A DNA stretch of 50,053 bases from Deltaproteobacteria bacterium (GTDB lineage Bacteria; Bdellovibrionota; UBA1018; UBA923). A program made the translations under genes and the position numbers. The stretch is from positions 1-50,053 of the forward strand of contig JACPKS010000080.1 in assembly GCA_016186905.1 (NCBI GenBank), given 5' to 3'. Of this stretch, positions 14,916-24,652 are shown piece by piece. The notes below the pieces were generated by a model. It was not told where the DNA came from, did not search any database, and saw nothing but the letters and a program-made list of their open reading frames with translations. Position 1 is the stretch's first letter, and the number at the start of each line of letters is the position of its first letter.

Positions 14916-16055
14916 ATGGGTAAGAAGCGTTTCGATCCGAACAGCGCAGCAGAACCGGACTCTGGAATTTTTGGACTGCCTTATGAAGAGTCCGAGTCGA
15001 AGCTCGTCTATCTTCCCGTTCCGTGGGAAGCGACGACGTCTTACGGGGAAGGAACGGCGGACGGGCCGGCCGCGATTCTTGCCGCGAGCGCACAGCTCGA
15101 TCTTTTCGATCTTGAGGTTGAAAAACCTTATGAGGCGGGCTTTTTCATGCTGCCCGAAAACAGCGAAGTTCGCGCTTGGAACGAGGAGGCGCGAGGCCTC
15201 GCCCGGAAAATCATCGCAAGCGGCGGGCGCATCGACGGCGACGCCAAACTCAAAAGCGCGTTGGCGCGCGTGAACGCGCTTTCCGAAAAGCTGAACGGCT
15301 TCGTGCGCGCGGAAACGCGCCGGCTTCTCGCGGCCGGAAAGATCGCTGGCATCGTCGGCGGCGATCACTCCTGCCCGCTGGGCGCGTTCGAGGCCGCCGC
15401 GGAAAGCTTCGGCGAATACGGCATTCTTCACTTCGACGCCCACTCCGACACGCGCGACGCATTCGAGGGTTTCACATGCTCGCACGCGTCCATCATGCGC
15501 AACGCTTTGGATCGTATTCCCAAGATCAAGAAGCTCACGCAGGTTGGCATCCGCGACTTCTGCGAAGAGGAACATGCCTACGTGCTCGCGCAGAAAAACC
15601 GTGCAAGCGTGTTTTACGATCTCGACCTTCAGAGAAGAAAATTCCAAGGCGCTCCGTGGGCGACGATCTCGAAAGAAATCATCGACACGCTCCCGCGGCA
15701 AGTTTGGATTTCGTTCGACATCGACGCACTCGATCCGCGTTTTTGCCCGCACACGGGAACGCCCGTTCCGGGCGGGCTCGACTTTTCGGAGGCCGTGTTC
15801 CTGATCCGCCAGCTCGCGACGAGCGGTCGCAAGATCCTCGGCTTCGACCTCTGCGAAGTGGCGCCGGATCCCGACAGCCGCGCCGCGTGGCATGCGGCGC
15901 AGACGGGCGCCACGCGACATGTGGCGCAAACGGGCGACGAATGGGACGCCAACGTCGGCATGCGCCTGCTCTACAAGCTCTCGGCGTGGACGCTTGCGAG
16001 CCAGGCTAAAAAGCGCCTGCCTACTTTTGGCGGTGTGGCGCACCGTAAAAAGTAG
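14916..16055 (+). CDS. Arginase/agmatinase-family ureohydrolase
   Basis: A 379-residue ureohydrolase that uses a di-manganese centre to release urea from a guanidino compound. Metal ligands are visible in GGDHS (about residue 149), HFDAHSD and SFDIDALDP. The substrate (agmatine, arginine, guanidinobutyrate) cannot be decided from motifs. Two things are odd. Near the C-terminus, between the VAPDPDS and DEWDANVG segments, the protein contains a 9-residue period (HAAQTGATR / HVAQTG). This comes from an imperfect 27-nt tandem repeat at 15891-15936. The last 15 or so residues (KKRLPTFGGVAHRKK) are encoded by palindromic repeat C, whose TAG ends the frame. The original stop codon was probably a little upstream before the element arrived. 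Confidence 0.87.
   Translation: MGKKRFDPNSAAEPDSGIFGLPYEESESKLVYLPVPWEATTSYGEGTADGPAAILAASAQLDLFDLEVEKPYEAGFFMLPENSEVRAWNEEARGLARKIIASGGRIDGDAKLKSALARVNALSEKLNGFVRAETRRLLAAGKIAGIVGGDHSCPLGAFEAAAESFGEYGILHFDAHSDTRDAFEGFTCSHASIMRNALDRIPKIKKLTQVGIRDFCEEEHAYVLAQKNRASVFYDLDLQRRKFQGAPWATISKEIIDTLPRQVWISFDIDALDPRFCPHTGTPVPGGLDFSEAVFLIRQLATSGRKILGFDLCEVAPDPDSRAAWHAAQTGATRHVAQTGDEWDANVGMRLLYKLSAWTLASQAKKRLPTFGGVAHRKK
15891..15936. repeat. Imperfect in-frame tandem repeat, 27-nt period
   Basis: CATGCGGCGCAGACGGGCG (15891-15909) and CATGTGGCGCAAACGGGCG (15918-15936) differ at two positions. The segment also holds short inverted repeats, such as GCGCCAC with GTGGCGC. It keeps the reading frame of the ureohydrolase gene. 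Confidence 0.8.
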
Positions 16056-16069
16056 GCGGGCACTTTTTA
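16007..16069. repeat. Palindromic element copy C
   Basis: This is a diverged copy of the family in copies A, B and D. The left arm starts TAAAAAGCGCCTGCCTAC and the right arm ends GGGCACTTTTTA, pairing over about 28 nt with a handful of mismatches and a short loop. It sits between convergent genes. The right end TTA (16067-16069) is the greB stop codon on the minus strand. The ureohydrolase frame enters from the left out of phase with TAA and stops at an internal TAG. Confidence 0.8.
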
Positions 16070-16615
16070 GAATTTTTCATAACGAACTTCCAGAATTTCA
16101 AGCTCTTCCTCGCTCTTGGGCGAGCGAAACGTGACGACATCGCCCGCGCGCGCGTTCAAAAGCACGCGTGCGATCGGCGAGATCCAGCTGACGTATTTTT
16201 TCGCAGGATCGCTCTCGTCGATCCCGACGATGCGGTACGTGGTTTCCGCGCCGTCTTCTCCCGCAACGACGACGGTTGCGCCGAAGAGCGCGCGATCGGA
16301 TTTTTGCGCTGAAGGATCGACGACCTCCGCGGCTTCGATACGTTTTGTGAGAAAACGGATGCGCCGGTCGATCTCACGGAGCCTTCGCTTGCCGTAAATG
16401 TAGTCGCCGTTTTCCGAACGGTCGCCGTTCGAGGCCGCCCAAGCGACGGTTTTCACCAGCGCGGGGCGATCTTCGTAGAGAAGCTTTTTCAGTTCTGCTT
16501 TCAGACGCTCGTATCCCGCTGGCGTGATGTAGTTTTTCGTGCCTCTCGGAAGCTGCCGTTCCGGGACGTCGCTTTCTTCTTCCTGATCCGTTTCTTTGGT
16601 AAAGGCCTTGCTCAT
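16067..16615 (-). CDS. greB: Transcript cleavage factor GreB
   Basis: A 182-residue Gre factor that enters the secondary channel of backtracked RNA polymerase and stimulates RNA cleavage. The N-terminal coiled coil is visible, from the NYITPAGYERL segment through DRPALVKTVAWAASNGDRSENGDYIYGKRRLREIDRR. The acidic tip residues lie in GDRSENGDY. The C-terminal FKBP-like domain contains YRIVGIDESDP and ISPIARVLL. The NGDRSENGDYIYGK form fits GreB better than GreA. An extra N-terminal 25-residue acidic tail is present. The stop codon is the end of palindromic repeat C. The gene stands alone. Confidence 0.92.
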   Translation of the reverse strand: MSKAFTKETDQEEESDVPERQLPRGTKNYITPAGYERLKAELKKLLYEDRPALVKTVAWAASNGDRSENGDYIYGKRRLREIDRRIRFLTKRIEAAEVVDPSAQKSDRALFGATVVVAGEDGAETTYRIVGIDESDPAKKYVSWISPIARVLLNARAGDVVTFRSPKSEEELEILEVRYEKF

Positions 16616-16730
16616 CGGAACTTCATCTTATCCTGTCATTTCTACAATGTGCCCAAAAGTTTAACGCCTTCGGCACTTTGGCGGCCTCAAAGCACCCTTT
16701 GATTTCAAGTATTTACATGTGGTGTCAAAA

Positions 16731-16746
16731 TGGCATATCCCTTGCT
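16731..16746 (+). promoter_or_regulatory. Sigma54-type promoter for kinase/regulator operon
   Basis: TGGCATATCCCTTGCT matches the -24/-12 consensus TGGCAC-N5-TTGCW, with the GG and GC elements in the correct spacing. The only deviation is T for C at the end of the -24 box. It lies 55 nt before the start of the histidine kinase gene, whose partner is a sigma54 activator, so autoregulation is likely. Confidence 0.7.
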
Positions 16747-16800
16747 GAACGAAGGGACTGACGGATCGACCCACGCCCTCGAAGGAAGGGCTTCGTGTTT

Positions 16801-18781
16801 ATGGGAATGCTCAAACGACTGCTTCGCAACCCCCGCCTTCTTCTCGTGACCCTCATCGGCGGAGTCACGCTCACCGCGCTCGTGCAAAATTTCGAGATGA
16901 ACCTTTTCGAAGCATACCTTTACGACCTGCGGATGCGCGCGAGCGGAACCGTCGCTTCCTCCTCGCTTCACACCGTCCTCGTCACGATCGACGACCGCGC
17001 GCTCGAGCACTTGAACGAATACGCGCCGCTTTCGATGCGCACGCACGCCTCACTTTTGAAAAAGCTCGGCCAGTCGAACCCGAAAGCGATCGCCTACTTC
17101 GTGGATTTCAACGACTCCGTTCCGGCGACCGCACCGGCGCAGCCGAAAGCCCGCCCGAAAAGCGACGCCGATCTTTTCGTGGACGAGGCCGAACGCATCA
17201 CCCAGAGCGGCGTTCCAGTGTGGCTCGGCACCGACGTCGACGTCACCGGCGAGGTGCTTCCGCCGTTTCCGCTGAGCAAACTTCCGCACCGCGCGGCGCT
17301 CATCCACAAAGACGGCACGATGTTCTCAGAAGACAACGTCACCCGCCGCGCGCTGTTCTCGATCTACGACGAACCGGTGCTGCACGTGCAGCTCGCGTCG
17401 CTTCTCACGGGAAAGAGCGCGACCTCCGATTACCGCGGCGTTTACTTCATGCCCGAGGTTCAAGCGAATTACTTACTGATCAACTATTCCGGCGACACGC
17501 GCGAAGAACGTCATCCGTTCGAGGAGCTCTCGGCGATCGACATCCTCGACGGCAAGGTTCCCGTCGAAAAGCTCGCCGGAAAAATCGTGCTCGTCGGCAC
17601 GAAGACGAAGGAAAACTCCAACGACTTCGTCTACACGCCCTACTCACGCTCGATTTTCACGAACCCGAAGCTCGTCGTGCACGCCAACATCGTCGAGACG
17701 CTCATCAAGAACGGCGCGATACTGCAAGCCACGCGCGCCTCGGACGTCACTCTGACCTTCTTGCTCACCTGCCTCGTCATCGCGATCGTCTTCAAAACCA
17801 CGCCTTCGCGCGGCGTGATCGCAACCGTTCTCTGTTCGTGCGCCTTGGCGATCGCGGGGCACGCGCTCTTCCGCCTCACATCGCTCTGGATCGGCCTCTC
17901 GCACCCGCTCGTGGGCATCTCGTGCGCTTATTACATCTTCGTGCCCTACCGCCTCATCATGGAATACAAGAAGCGCTGGGACATCCAGAGAAAGCACGAG
18001 GTTCTCATACAGGTCGAGGAGCTCAAGAGCAACTTCATGAGCCTGATCACGCACGATCTCAAAACTCCGGTCGCGCGCATCCACGGGATGGCCGAAGTGC
18101 TCGAGCGTTCGGGCGCCGATCCCACGATCGTGGCCGGAATCCTCAAAAGCACCGACGAGCTCAACCGGTTCATTTCGAGCATTCTCGAGCTCGCCCGCAT
18201 CGAATCGAACCGCGTGAAGCTCGCCAGACAGAGCAAAGACATCAATAAGATCGTGGAAGACTGCCTGCGAAAGTTCGAGTTTGAAGCGCGGCAGAAAAAG
18301 ATCCGCGTCGCGGCCGATCTCGAACCGATGTTCCCCATCAGGATTGACGCGCCTTTGATCACGAAGGTCGTGAGCAACCTCATCGACAACGCGATCAAAT
18401 ACTCGCCCGAAGGCGCGGAGATCAACGTGAAGCTTCGCGAATCGCGGACGCGCAAAGGCTTCGTCGAACTGGAAATCCGCGACACCGGCTTCGGCATCGC
18501 GGCCAAGGACCTCGAAAACCTCTTCGCGAAATTTTACCGGCCCAAAAACGACATCACCATGACCGTAAAAGGCACGGGACTCGGTCTCTACCTCAGTCGC
18601 TACTTCGTCGAGCTGCACGGCGGATCGGTCTCCGTCGAATCGACCGAAGGCAAAGGAAGCCGCTTCACGATCCTTCTTCCGGTCGACGAACAGGCCGCGT
18701 CTTCCTCGCGCCCCGAGAAAGACAAAAAGATATTCTTCATGAATCTGCTCAAGAATCAGGAAAAACCAGGAGGCAACGCAT

Positions 18782-18789
<8 letters not shown>
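16801..18789 (+). CDS. CHASE2-domain sensor histidine kinase
   Basis: A 662-residue inner-membrane sensor kinase. It has an N-terminal transmembrane helix (about 12-30) and an extracytoplasmic CHASE2 domain (about 35-290). FVDFNDSVP and a late IVLVGTKTKENSNDFVYTPY segment are typical of CHASE2. Two to three further membrane helices follow (about 300-385). The catalytic part has the H-box LITHDLKTPVARIHG (phospho-accepting His about 418), the N-box NLIDNAIKYSPEG, DTGFGI and GTGLGLYLSRYF. ATG 16801 has GGAAGGG 10 nt upstream; an earlier GTG is at 16795. The 3' end overlaps the regulator gene by 8 nt, so the two form an operon behind the sigma54-type promoter. The CHASE2 ligand is unknown. Confidence 0.92.
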
Positions 18790-20245
<1,456 letters not shown>

Positions 20246-20279
20246 TCTGATTCGTCCGCGCGACTGCTAGCTCGTTAAA

Positions 20280-20315
20280 ATGTTTGCTACGCGCAGGAGC
20301 GCTATGCGCAAACAT
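20280..20315. repeat. Hairpin element with GCAGGAGCG core
   Basis: ATGTTTGC (20280-20287) pairs with GCAAACAT (20308-20315), and the inside pairs partly. The central GCAGGAGCG (20293-20301) and a following GAGCAAGTCGG (20322-20332) recur, slightly changed, at 40267-40285. The hairpin lies in the 121-nt gap between convergent genes and could act as a terminator or be a REP-like element. Confidence 0.6.
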
Positions 20316-20366
20316 TCCCATGAGCAAGTCGGAGCTACTTTTGCTGGAAACGGCGGATACGCAAAA

Positions 20367-21206
20367 CTAGAACTTTAGACTCTTGACGGCCTCGTCGTTG
20401 ACCTGCACGCTGGATTTGGCGCGAAGATCCGCGATCATGTCCCGAAGGAGCTTCATGCGGTAAGCGTCCTTCGCGCGCTGTTCGACTTCCTCGAAGCCGG
20501 GTACTTTGCCGGGCTTCACGCCGTTCAACTTGATGACATGAAAGCCGTACATCGTGCGTATGGGCCCCTTGATCTGGCCCTTGCTCATCGCGAACGCGGC
20601 GGCCGAGAACTCCGGCACCATGCGATCGCGCGTGAAACAGCCGAGATTTCCGCCGTTGTCCCGCACCGACGGATCGACGGAATACTTCTTCGCGAGCTCC
20701 TCGAACTTGGCGCCTTTGCCCTTCGCCTCGCCGGCGATCTTCTGCGCGGTCGCCTCGTCGGTGACCACGATGTGCGAAGCGCACGCCTCGGAGCTGTCGA
20801 AGAGATTCTTGTTCGACTCGTAGTATTTCCTGATTTCGGCCTTTCCGAGCTTGGGCTCGATCGATTTTTCCATCATCTTCGAAGCCAGGTACTGGCGCCT
20901 GAAACGCTCAAGTGACTTTTTGTATTCGGCGTCGTTCTCGAGGCCGGCCTTCTGCGCGGCCTGGATGATCAGCTCCGAGTTCACGGCATTGTCGACGATA
21001 CTCTTTTTCGTCGCGGCGTCGGAGTTAACCGCCTTTTTCTGGTCCTTGTCCATCGACGCATATTCCGCGCGAACCTCGTCGTCGGTGATCGTCTTCGCGC
21101 CCACCTGCGCGAGCACCGCCGCGTGAGCCTGCTCCATCGCGAAAACCGTAGCGAAAACCGCGCCTATTGCCGTTAATACCGCCGTACCCGTCATGCGAAG
21201 TTTCAT
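20367..21206 (-). CDS. Parvulin-type peptidyl-prolyl cis-trans isomerase
   Basis: A 279-residue periplasmic folding factor of the SurA/PrsA/PpiD group. A signal peptide ends around AMEQAHA. An alpha-helical chaperone part (about 30-125) follows, then a parvulin domain (about 130-235). In that domain CASHIVVTDEATAQKIAGEA, FEELAKKYSVDPS, GGNLGCF and MYGFHVIKLN are the conserved strands and helices. The C-terminal helix closes the chaperone fold. GGAGGGG lies just upstream of the ATG. It probably assists outer-membrane protein folding. It follows the QEGLA-protein gene by 13 nt. Confidence 0.9.
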   Translation of the reverse strand: MKLRMTGTAVLTAIGAVFATVFAMEQAHAAVLAQVGAKTITDDEVRAEYASMDKDQKKAVNSDAATKKSIVDNAVNSELIIQAAQKAGLENDAEYKKSLERFRRQYLASKMMEKSIEPKLGKAEIRKYYESNKNLFDSSEACASHIVVTDEATAQKIAGEAKGKGAKFEELAKKYSVDPSVRDNGGNLGCFTRDRMVPEFSAAAFAMSKGQIKGPIRTMYGFHVIKLNGVKPGKVPGFEEVEQRAKDAYRMKLLRDMIADLRAKSSVQVNDEAVKSLKF

Positions 21207-21219
21207 TTTCCCCTCCTGC

Positions 21220-22500
21220 CTAGAAGATCTTGGCGAAATATTCCTGAACCTTTTTCATATCGATCATATTAAACACGTTCGAGAAGCTCATCCAGACCGC
21301 AACGCCGTTTAAATCTTTAAACTGCGGCGGCAGGTACTTCGGAACATCGACGAGCCCCTCCTGATGTTTATGATACCAGAGCGGCACGTCGCTGGAATGC
21401 ACTTTTCCGACGAAAAGAAACGGGATGTACATCGGCTTTCCAGCCTTCATCGCCGCCCTGATGAAGTTATAATTTTCGATGAATCCCCGGATATACGCAA
21501 TATCTTTCGTGAACGGCGCGCCCCCTTCGACCACGCCGCCGCGATACACGCGCTTGACGTTGGCGATGCAATCCTCTTCGCTGTAGCCCTCGGTGCGATA
21601 GAACTCGAGAAGATCGATGATGCTGGCGCCATCCTCGGCCTTGTCGATGCCGAGCACCCGATCGTTGATCGTGCGCGCGCGCTTGGGATAGCTCGAGAAC
21701 GTGAAGATCTCCATCAGGATCGCGAGGCCTTCCTGAGTGGGCGCGGTGCGGGGAGGGCCTTTCGCGAGAAATTTGCAGATATGCTGGTTCTGGCCGTTCA
21801 ACGTCGTTCCGACGTGCACCCATCCCTCATGTACTTCCAGAATATGGATATCGCGGGATGAAAATTTCGCGGTTTCCTTGATCCTGACCGTATCGCTTCC
21901 CGCGGCGGCGTCAGCGAGGATGCCGTCGGAGAGTTTCGCACGAACGGGATTATCGGCGAAATAGGTCGCGAATTTCTCGTTGAGCGTTTTCACGGTCTCT
22001 TCGGCGGAAATATTTTCGGGATACACCGCGCCCAACTCGCTGTCGTCAAGAATCGAGAAAATCTTGTACATCTCGTGCGCGAGATCGTTGATCGTGGTTT
22101 TGTCGTCGCGGAAGGTGTCTTTAGGAGAGCCGTAAAGGCGCTTGCTGCAAGCATGAAATTCTTTGGTCCCGCGGTGCATCAACATCCGCACGACTTCCTG
22201 GTATTCCTCGCAATTCACTTTCATCATACGGCCCAGCTCATCCTCGGCTCCGAGCTGGGTGTCGATCTGGTCGATGATTTCCGTGAACTCTTCGATTTTT
22301 TTCTGCGGGTCAAAACCCGGCGGCGAGCTCTCGTAAAACGCGCGATCGATTTTTGGCATTTCCTTGAACCGGGATTTGCGGAACTGCTCGTCGACGCTCG
22401 CGGGCCATTTGATGGCATCGAGAATGCGGATGGGCTTCTGCGTTTCGACGATCTGGTCGGAAAGCCGTTTGATCTTCTCTTTGTAGGTGGTCCACACCAT
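21220..22500 (-). CDS. QEGLA-motif protein (DUF1704, putative metallo-carboxypeptidase)
   Basis: A 426-residue protein of the DUF1704 family, often annotated as a flavohaemoglobin-expression-modulating QEGLA protein and related to the eukaryotic tyrosine-carboxypeptidase fold. The name-giving TQEGLAILME is present. Upstream of it is HILEVHEGWVHVGTTLNGQ, an HExxxH-like pair that could hold zinc. A later YRGG segment is also typical. No signal peptide is seen, so it is cytoplasmic. The true substrate of the bacterial members is not established. It is followed by the parvulin gene and may share its transcript. Confidence 0.82.
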   Translation of the reverse strand: MVWTTYKEKIKRLSDQIVETQKPIRILDAIKWPASVDEQFRKSRFKEMPKIDRAFYESSPPGFDPQKKIEEFTEIIDQIDTQLGAEDELGRMMKVNCEEYQEVVRMLMHRGTKEFHACSKRLYGSPKDTFRDDKTTINDLAHEMYKIFSILDDSELGAVYPENISAEETVKTLNEKFATYFADNPVRAKLSDGILADAAAGSDTVRIKETAKFSSRDIHILEVHEGWVHVGTTLNGQNQHICKFLAKGPPRTAPTQEGLAILMEIFTFSSYPKRARTINDRVLGIDKAEDGASIIDLLEFYRTEGYSEEDCIANVKRVYRGGVVEGGAPFTKDIAYIRGFIENYNFIRAAMKAGKPMYIPFLFVGKVHSSDVPLWYHKHQEGLVDVPKYLPPQFKDLNGVAVWMSFSNVFNMIDMKKVQEYFAKIF

Positions 22501-22570
22501 AGGGGAATTTTATCACGGTCCGCCACTCACTGGGGTCCGGAACGCGGCAAAGAATACCCGGAAAGACAAA

Positions 22571-22596
22571 AGCCAGGCCGGTTTCCCGGCCTGGCT
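22571..22596 (-). terminator. Rho-independent terminator after rpsI
   Basis: AGCCAGGCCGG and CCGGCCTGGCT form an 11-bp GC-rich stem with a 4-nt loop. On the minus strand it is followed by TTTTGTCTTT. It lies about 56 nt past the rpsI stop codon, which fits the end of the rplM-rpsI operon. Confidence 0.8.
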
Positions 22597-22621
22597 TTCG
22601 TAATTTGCGACGAAGTAGCCG

Positions 22622-22647
22622 CACAACGTGACGCCTGTCACGTTGTG
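22622..22647. repeat. Hairpin just after rpsI
   Basis: CACAACGTGAC and GTCACGTTGTG form an 11-bp perfect stem with a 4-nt loop, starting 5 nt past the rpsI stop. It has no T run. It may stabilise the 3' end of the ribosomal mRNA ahead of the true terminator at 22571. Confidence 0.65.
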
Positions 22648-22651
22648 ATTG

Positions 22652-23041
22652 CTAACGCTTCGAGTACTGGTAGCGCTTACGTGCGCCGGACATGCCGTAC
22701 TTCTTGCGCTCGACTTCGCGGCTGTCGCGGGTCACGAAACCGGCCTTCTTAAGCTGCGCGCGAAGATCCGCGTTGAACTCAAGAAGCGCACGGGCGATGC
22801 CGTACTTGGTGGCATCGGCCTGGGCGGCCGGGCCGCTTCCACGCACGTTGACGCTGATGTCGAATTTACCGACGTGGCCGGTGAGCTCGAGCGGCTGCAT
22901 CACGATCATGCGCGACGTCGGACGGCGGAAGAACTCCTCGAACTCACGCGCGTTGACCGTGATCTTGCCCTGTCCGCTCTGCATGTAAACGCGAGCGATC
23001 GCGGTTTTTCTTTTTCCTACTCCGTGAAAGACCTGTTCCAT
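22652..23041 (-). CDS. rpsI: 30S ribosomal protein S9
   Basis: A 129-residue ribosomal protein uS9. The N-terminal GVGKRKTAIARVY, central GHVGKFDISVNVRGSG and the invariant C-terminus KKYGMSGARKRYQYSKR, which reaches into the ribosomal P site, are all present. It follows rplM by 7 nt, the universal bacterial order. Confidence 0.98.
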   Translation of the reverse strand: MEQVFHGVGKRKTAIARVYMQSGQGKITVNAREFEEFFRRPTSRMIVMQPLELTGHVGKFDISVNVRGSGPAAQADATKYGIARALLEFNADLRAQLKKAGFVTRDSREVERKKYGMSGARKRYQYSKR

Positions 23042-23048
23042 GAATCTC

Positions 23049-23531
23049 CTACGATGCCTTTTTTACAACTTTTTTGGTGATGCGCGCGACCGTTCTCTTG
23101 GGCTCGGCCCACGGCTTCGGGTTCTGCGCTTTGTGCGGATGCTCGGTGCCCGCGTAAATCTTAAGCTTGCTGATCTGGTTGCGGCCGAGCTTGGTCTTGT
23201 TGATCATGCCCCAAACCGCGCGGCGGAGAATCTCATCGGGATGCTTCGCCATGAGCTCGAGTGCCGTCTTTTCTTTGAGACCCCCGACGTAACCGGAATG
23301 GTCGTAGTACCTCTTGCCGCTCCACTTATTTCCGGTCAGCGCGGCCTTCTCGGCATTGATGACGACTACGAAATCACCGGTGTCCACGTGCCGAGTGAAC
23401 GTCGGCTTGTGCTTTCCGACGAGGATGCGGGCGATATTGGTGGCTAGACGGCCAACGACCTGGTCTTTTGCGTCAAAAATAAACCAGTCTTTCTTGTTCT
23501 GATCGATGTTCTTTTCACTAAATGTAGACAT
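23049..23531 (-). CDS. rplM: 50S ribosomal protein L13
   Basis: A 160-residue ribosomal protein uL13. DWFIFDAKDQVVGRLATNIA, GDFVVVINAEKAALTGNKW, YYDHSGYVGGLKEKTA and the PDEILRRAVWGMI signature with the NKLGR-like KTKLGRNQ are visible. The start at 23531 gives the usual short N-terminal extension; the frame continues upstream without good support. The C-terminal tail is basic and extends a little past the family norm (about 142-150). It is divergent from the agmatinase gene, with 66 nt between. Confidence 0.97.
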   Translation of the reverse strand: MSTFSEKNIDQNKKDWFIFDAKDQVVGRLATNIARILVGKHKPTFTRHVDTGDFVVVINAEKAALTGNKWSGKRYYDHSGYVGGLKEKTALELMAKHPDEILRRAVWGMINKTKLGRNQISKLKIYAGTEHPHKAQNPKPWAEPKRTVARITKKVVKKAS

Positions 23532-23597
23532 AAGACGAAATGAAATACCCGTGGGAATGATTGAAGTCAATGGGTTTTTCCTTTACCATTCCTTGAG

Positions 23598-24557
23598 ATG
23601 GCCCATCCCACCACAAAGAACAATACTGTGAAAAAATACGCTCCTAAAAACCCGCTTTTAAGTCCTCGATTCGGTGATATTGCCACGTTTGGCCGCCTTC
23701 CCCACACGCAGAATCTTTCGGGCGTCGACATCGCAGTAGTGGGAATTCCTTTTGACGGGGCAACGACCTACAGACCCGGCGCGCGTTTTGCGCCTCGCGC
23801 CATTCGAACTTCCTCATGTATGAATCGAAATGTGCATCCCGAGTATGGGGTGCACATCTATAAGAAGCTGAGTGCAATCGATTACGGCGACGTTAACTGC
23901 AACCCACTGAATTTAAAGAAAACCTTTGGCGAAATCAGCAAAACCTATGGGCTCTTGCTTAAGGCCGACGTGTTGCCGATCGCACTGGGCGGCGACCATT
24001 CCGTGATCATCCCGATTTTACGCGCGATGCATCAAAAATACGGCCACTTTGGTTTGATCCAGTTTGATGCACACACCGATACTGCCGATCAAGCGTGGGG
24101 CGAGAAAATCCATCATGGCACGCCGATTCGCCGGCTCCTTGAAGATGGAACCTTGCGCGGCAGGGATGTGTTTCAGATCGGGATCCGCGGGCCACTGACT
24201 TCCGAAGACCAGATGGAGTGGGACCGCAAGCAGGGCATCACGCATCTCACCGCCGAGGAATATCAGAAAAAGGGAATGGCACCGGTCCTGCGAAAGCTCA
24301 ATCGCAAGATTCCCTATTATCTCACGTTTGACGTGGATGGAGTGGACCCGGCGTTCGCGCCTGGAACCGGAACTCCAGTCGTGGGCGGACTTTCAAGTCT
24401 TCAGGCGCTTGAAGCCGTGCGGGCTCTGAAGGGGCTGCGCTTCATCGGGTTCGACATCGTCGAAGTTTCGCCGCCGTACGATCACGCGGAGCTCACGACA
24501 TTGCTCGCATCCACGCTTGTGTTTGAATTCATGGCGCTTGCCGCATTGAATAAATAA
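23598..24557 (+). CDS. speB: Agmatinase-family ureohydrolase
   Basis: A 319-residue ureohydrolase of the agmatinase type. Agmatinase converts agmatine to putrescine and urea, but guanidinobutyrase or proclavaminate-amidinohydrolase-like activity is possible. Metal ligands are in GGDHSV (about residue 131), FDAHTDTAD and FDVDGVDPAFAPGTGTP, and the length is typical. It is clearly different from the ureohydrolase at 14916. Its TAA stop codon (24555-24557) is the first three bases of palindromic repeat D. Confidence 0.85.
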   Translation: MAHPTTKNNTVKKYAPKNPLLSPRFGDIATFGRLPHTQNLSGVDIAVVGIPFDGATTYRPGARFAPRAIRTSSCMNRNVHPEYGVHIYKKLSAIDYGDVNCNPLNLKKTFGEISKTYGLLLKADVLPIALGGDHSVIIPILRAMHQKYGHFGLIQFDAHTDTADQAWGEKIHHGTPIRRLLEDGTLRGRDVFQIGIRGPLTSEDQMEWDRKQGITHLTAEEYQKKGMAPVLRKLNRKIPYYLTFDVDGVDPAFAPGTGTPVVGGLSSLQALEAVRALKGLRFIGFDIVEVSPPYDHAELTTLLASTLVFEFMALAALNK

Positions 24558-24652
24558 AAGGTGCCGACCTACTTTTCGTGGTGTGGCGCGCCATAACAGC
24601 ACAAGTTTTGTTATGGCGCGCCACACCACGAAAAGTAGGCAGGCACCTTTTA
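24555..24652. repeat. Palindromic element copy D (complete, 98 bp)
   Basis: This is the best copy. Arms 24555-24598 and 24609-24652 (44 nt each) pair with two mismatches around a 10-nt loop. The outer ends read TAAAAGGTGCC on both strands. The left TAA is the stop codon of the agmatinase gene and the right one is the stop codon of the convergent Omp85 gene. As RNA it would form a very stable hairpin ending in a short U run from either side, so it can serve as a bidirectional terminator. Confidence 0.92.

Noticed and set aside
15891..15936. Tandem repeat considered as the start of a CRISPR array.
   Set aside because: There are only two imperfect units, both in frame inside an enzyme gene, with no spacers and no cas genes.
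14658..16043. Minus-strand frame of 461 codons across the PBP 3' end and ureohydrolase gene.
   Set aside because: It is antisense to genes with intact catalytic motifs, has no recognisable domain and spans two unrelated genes.
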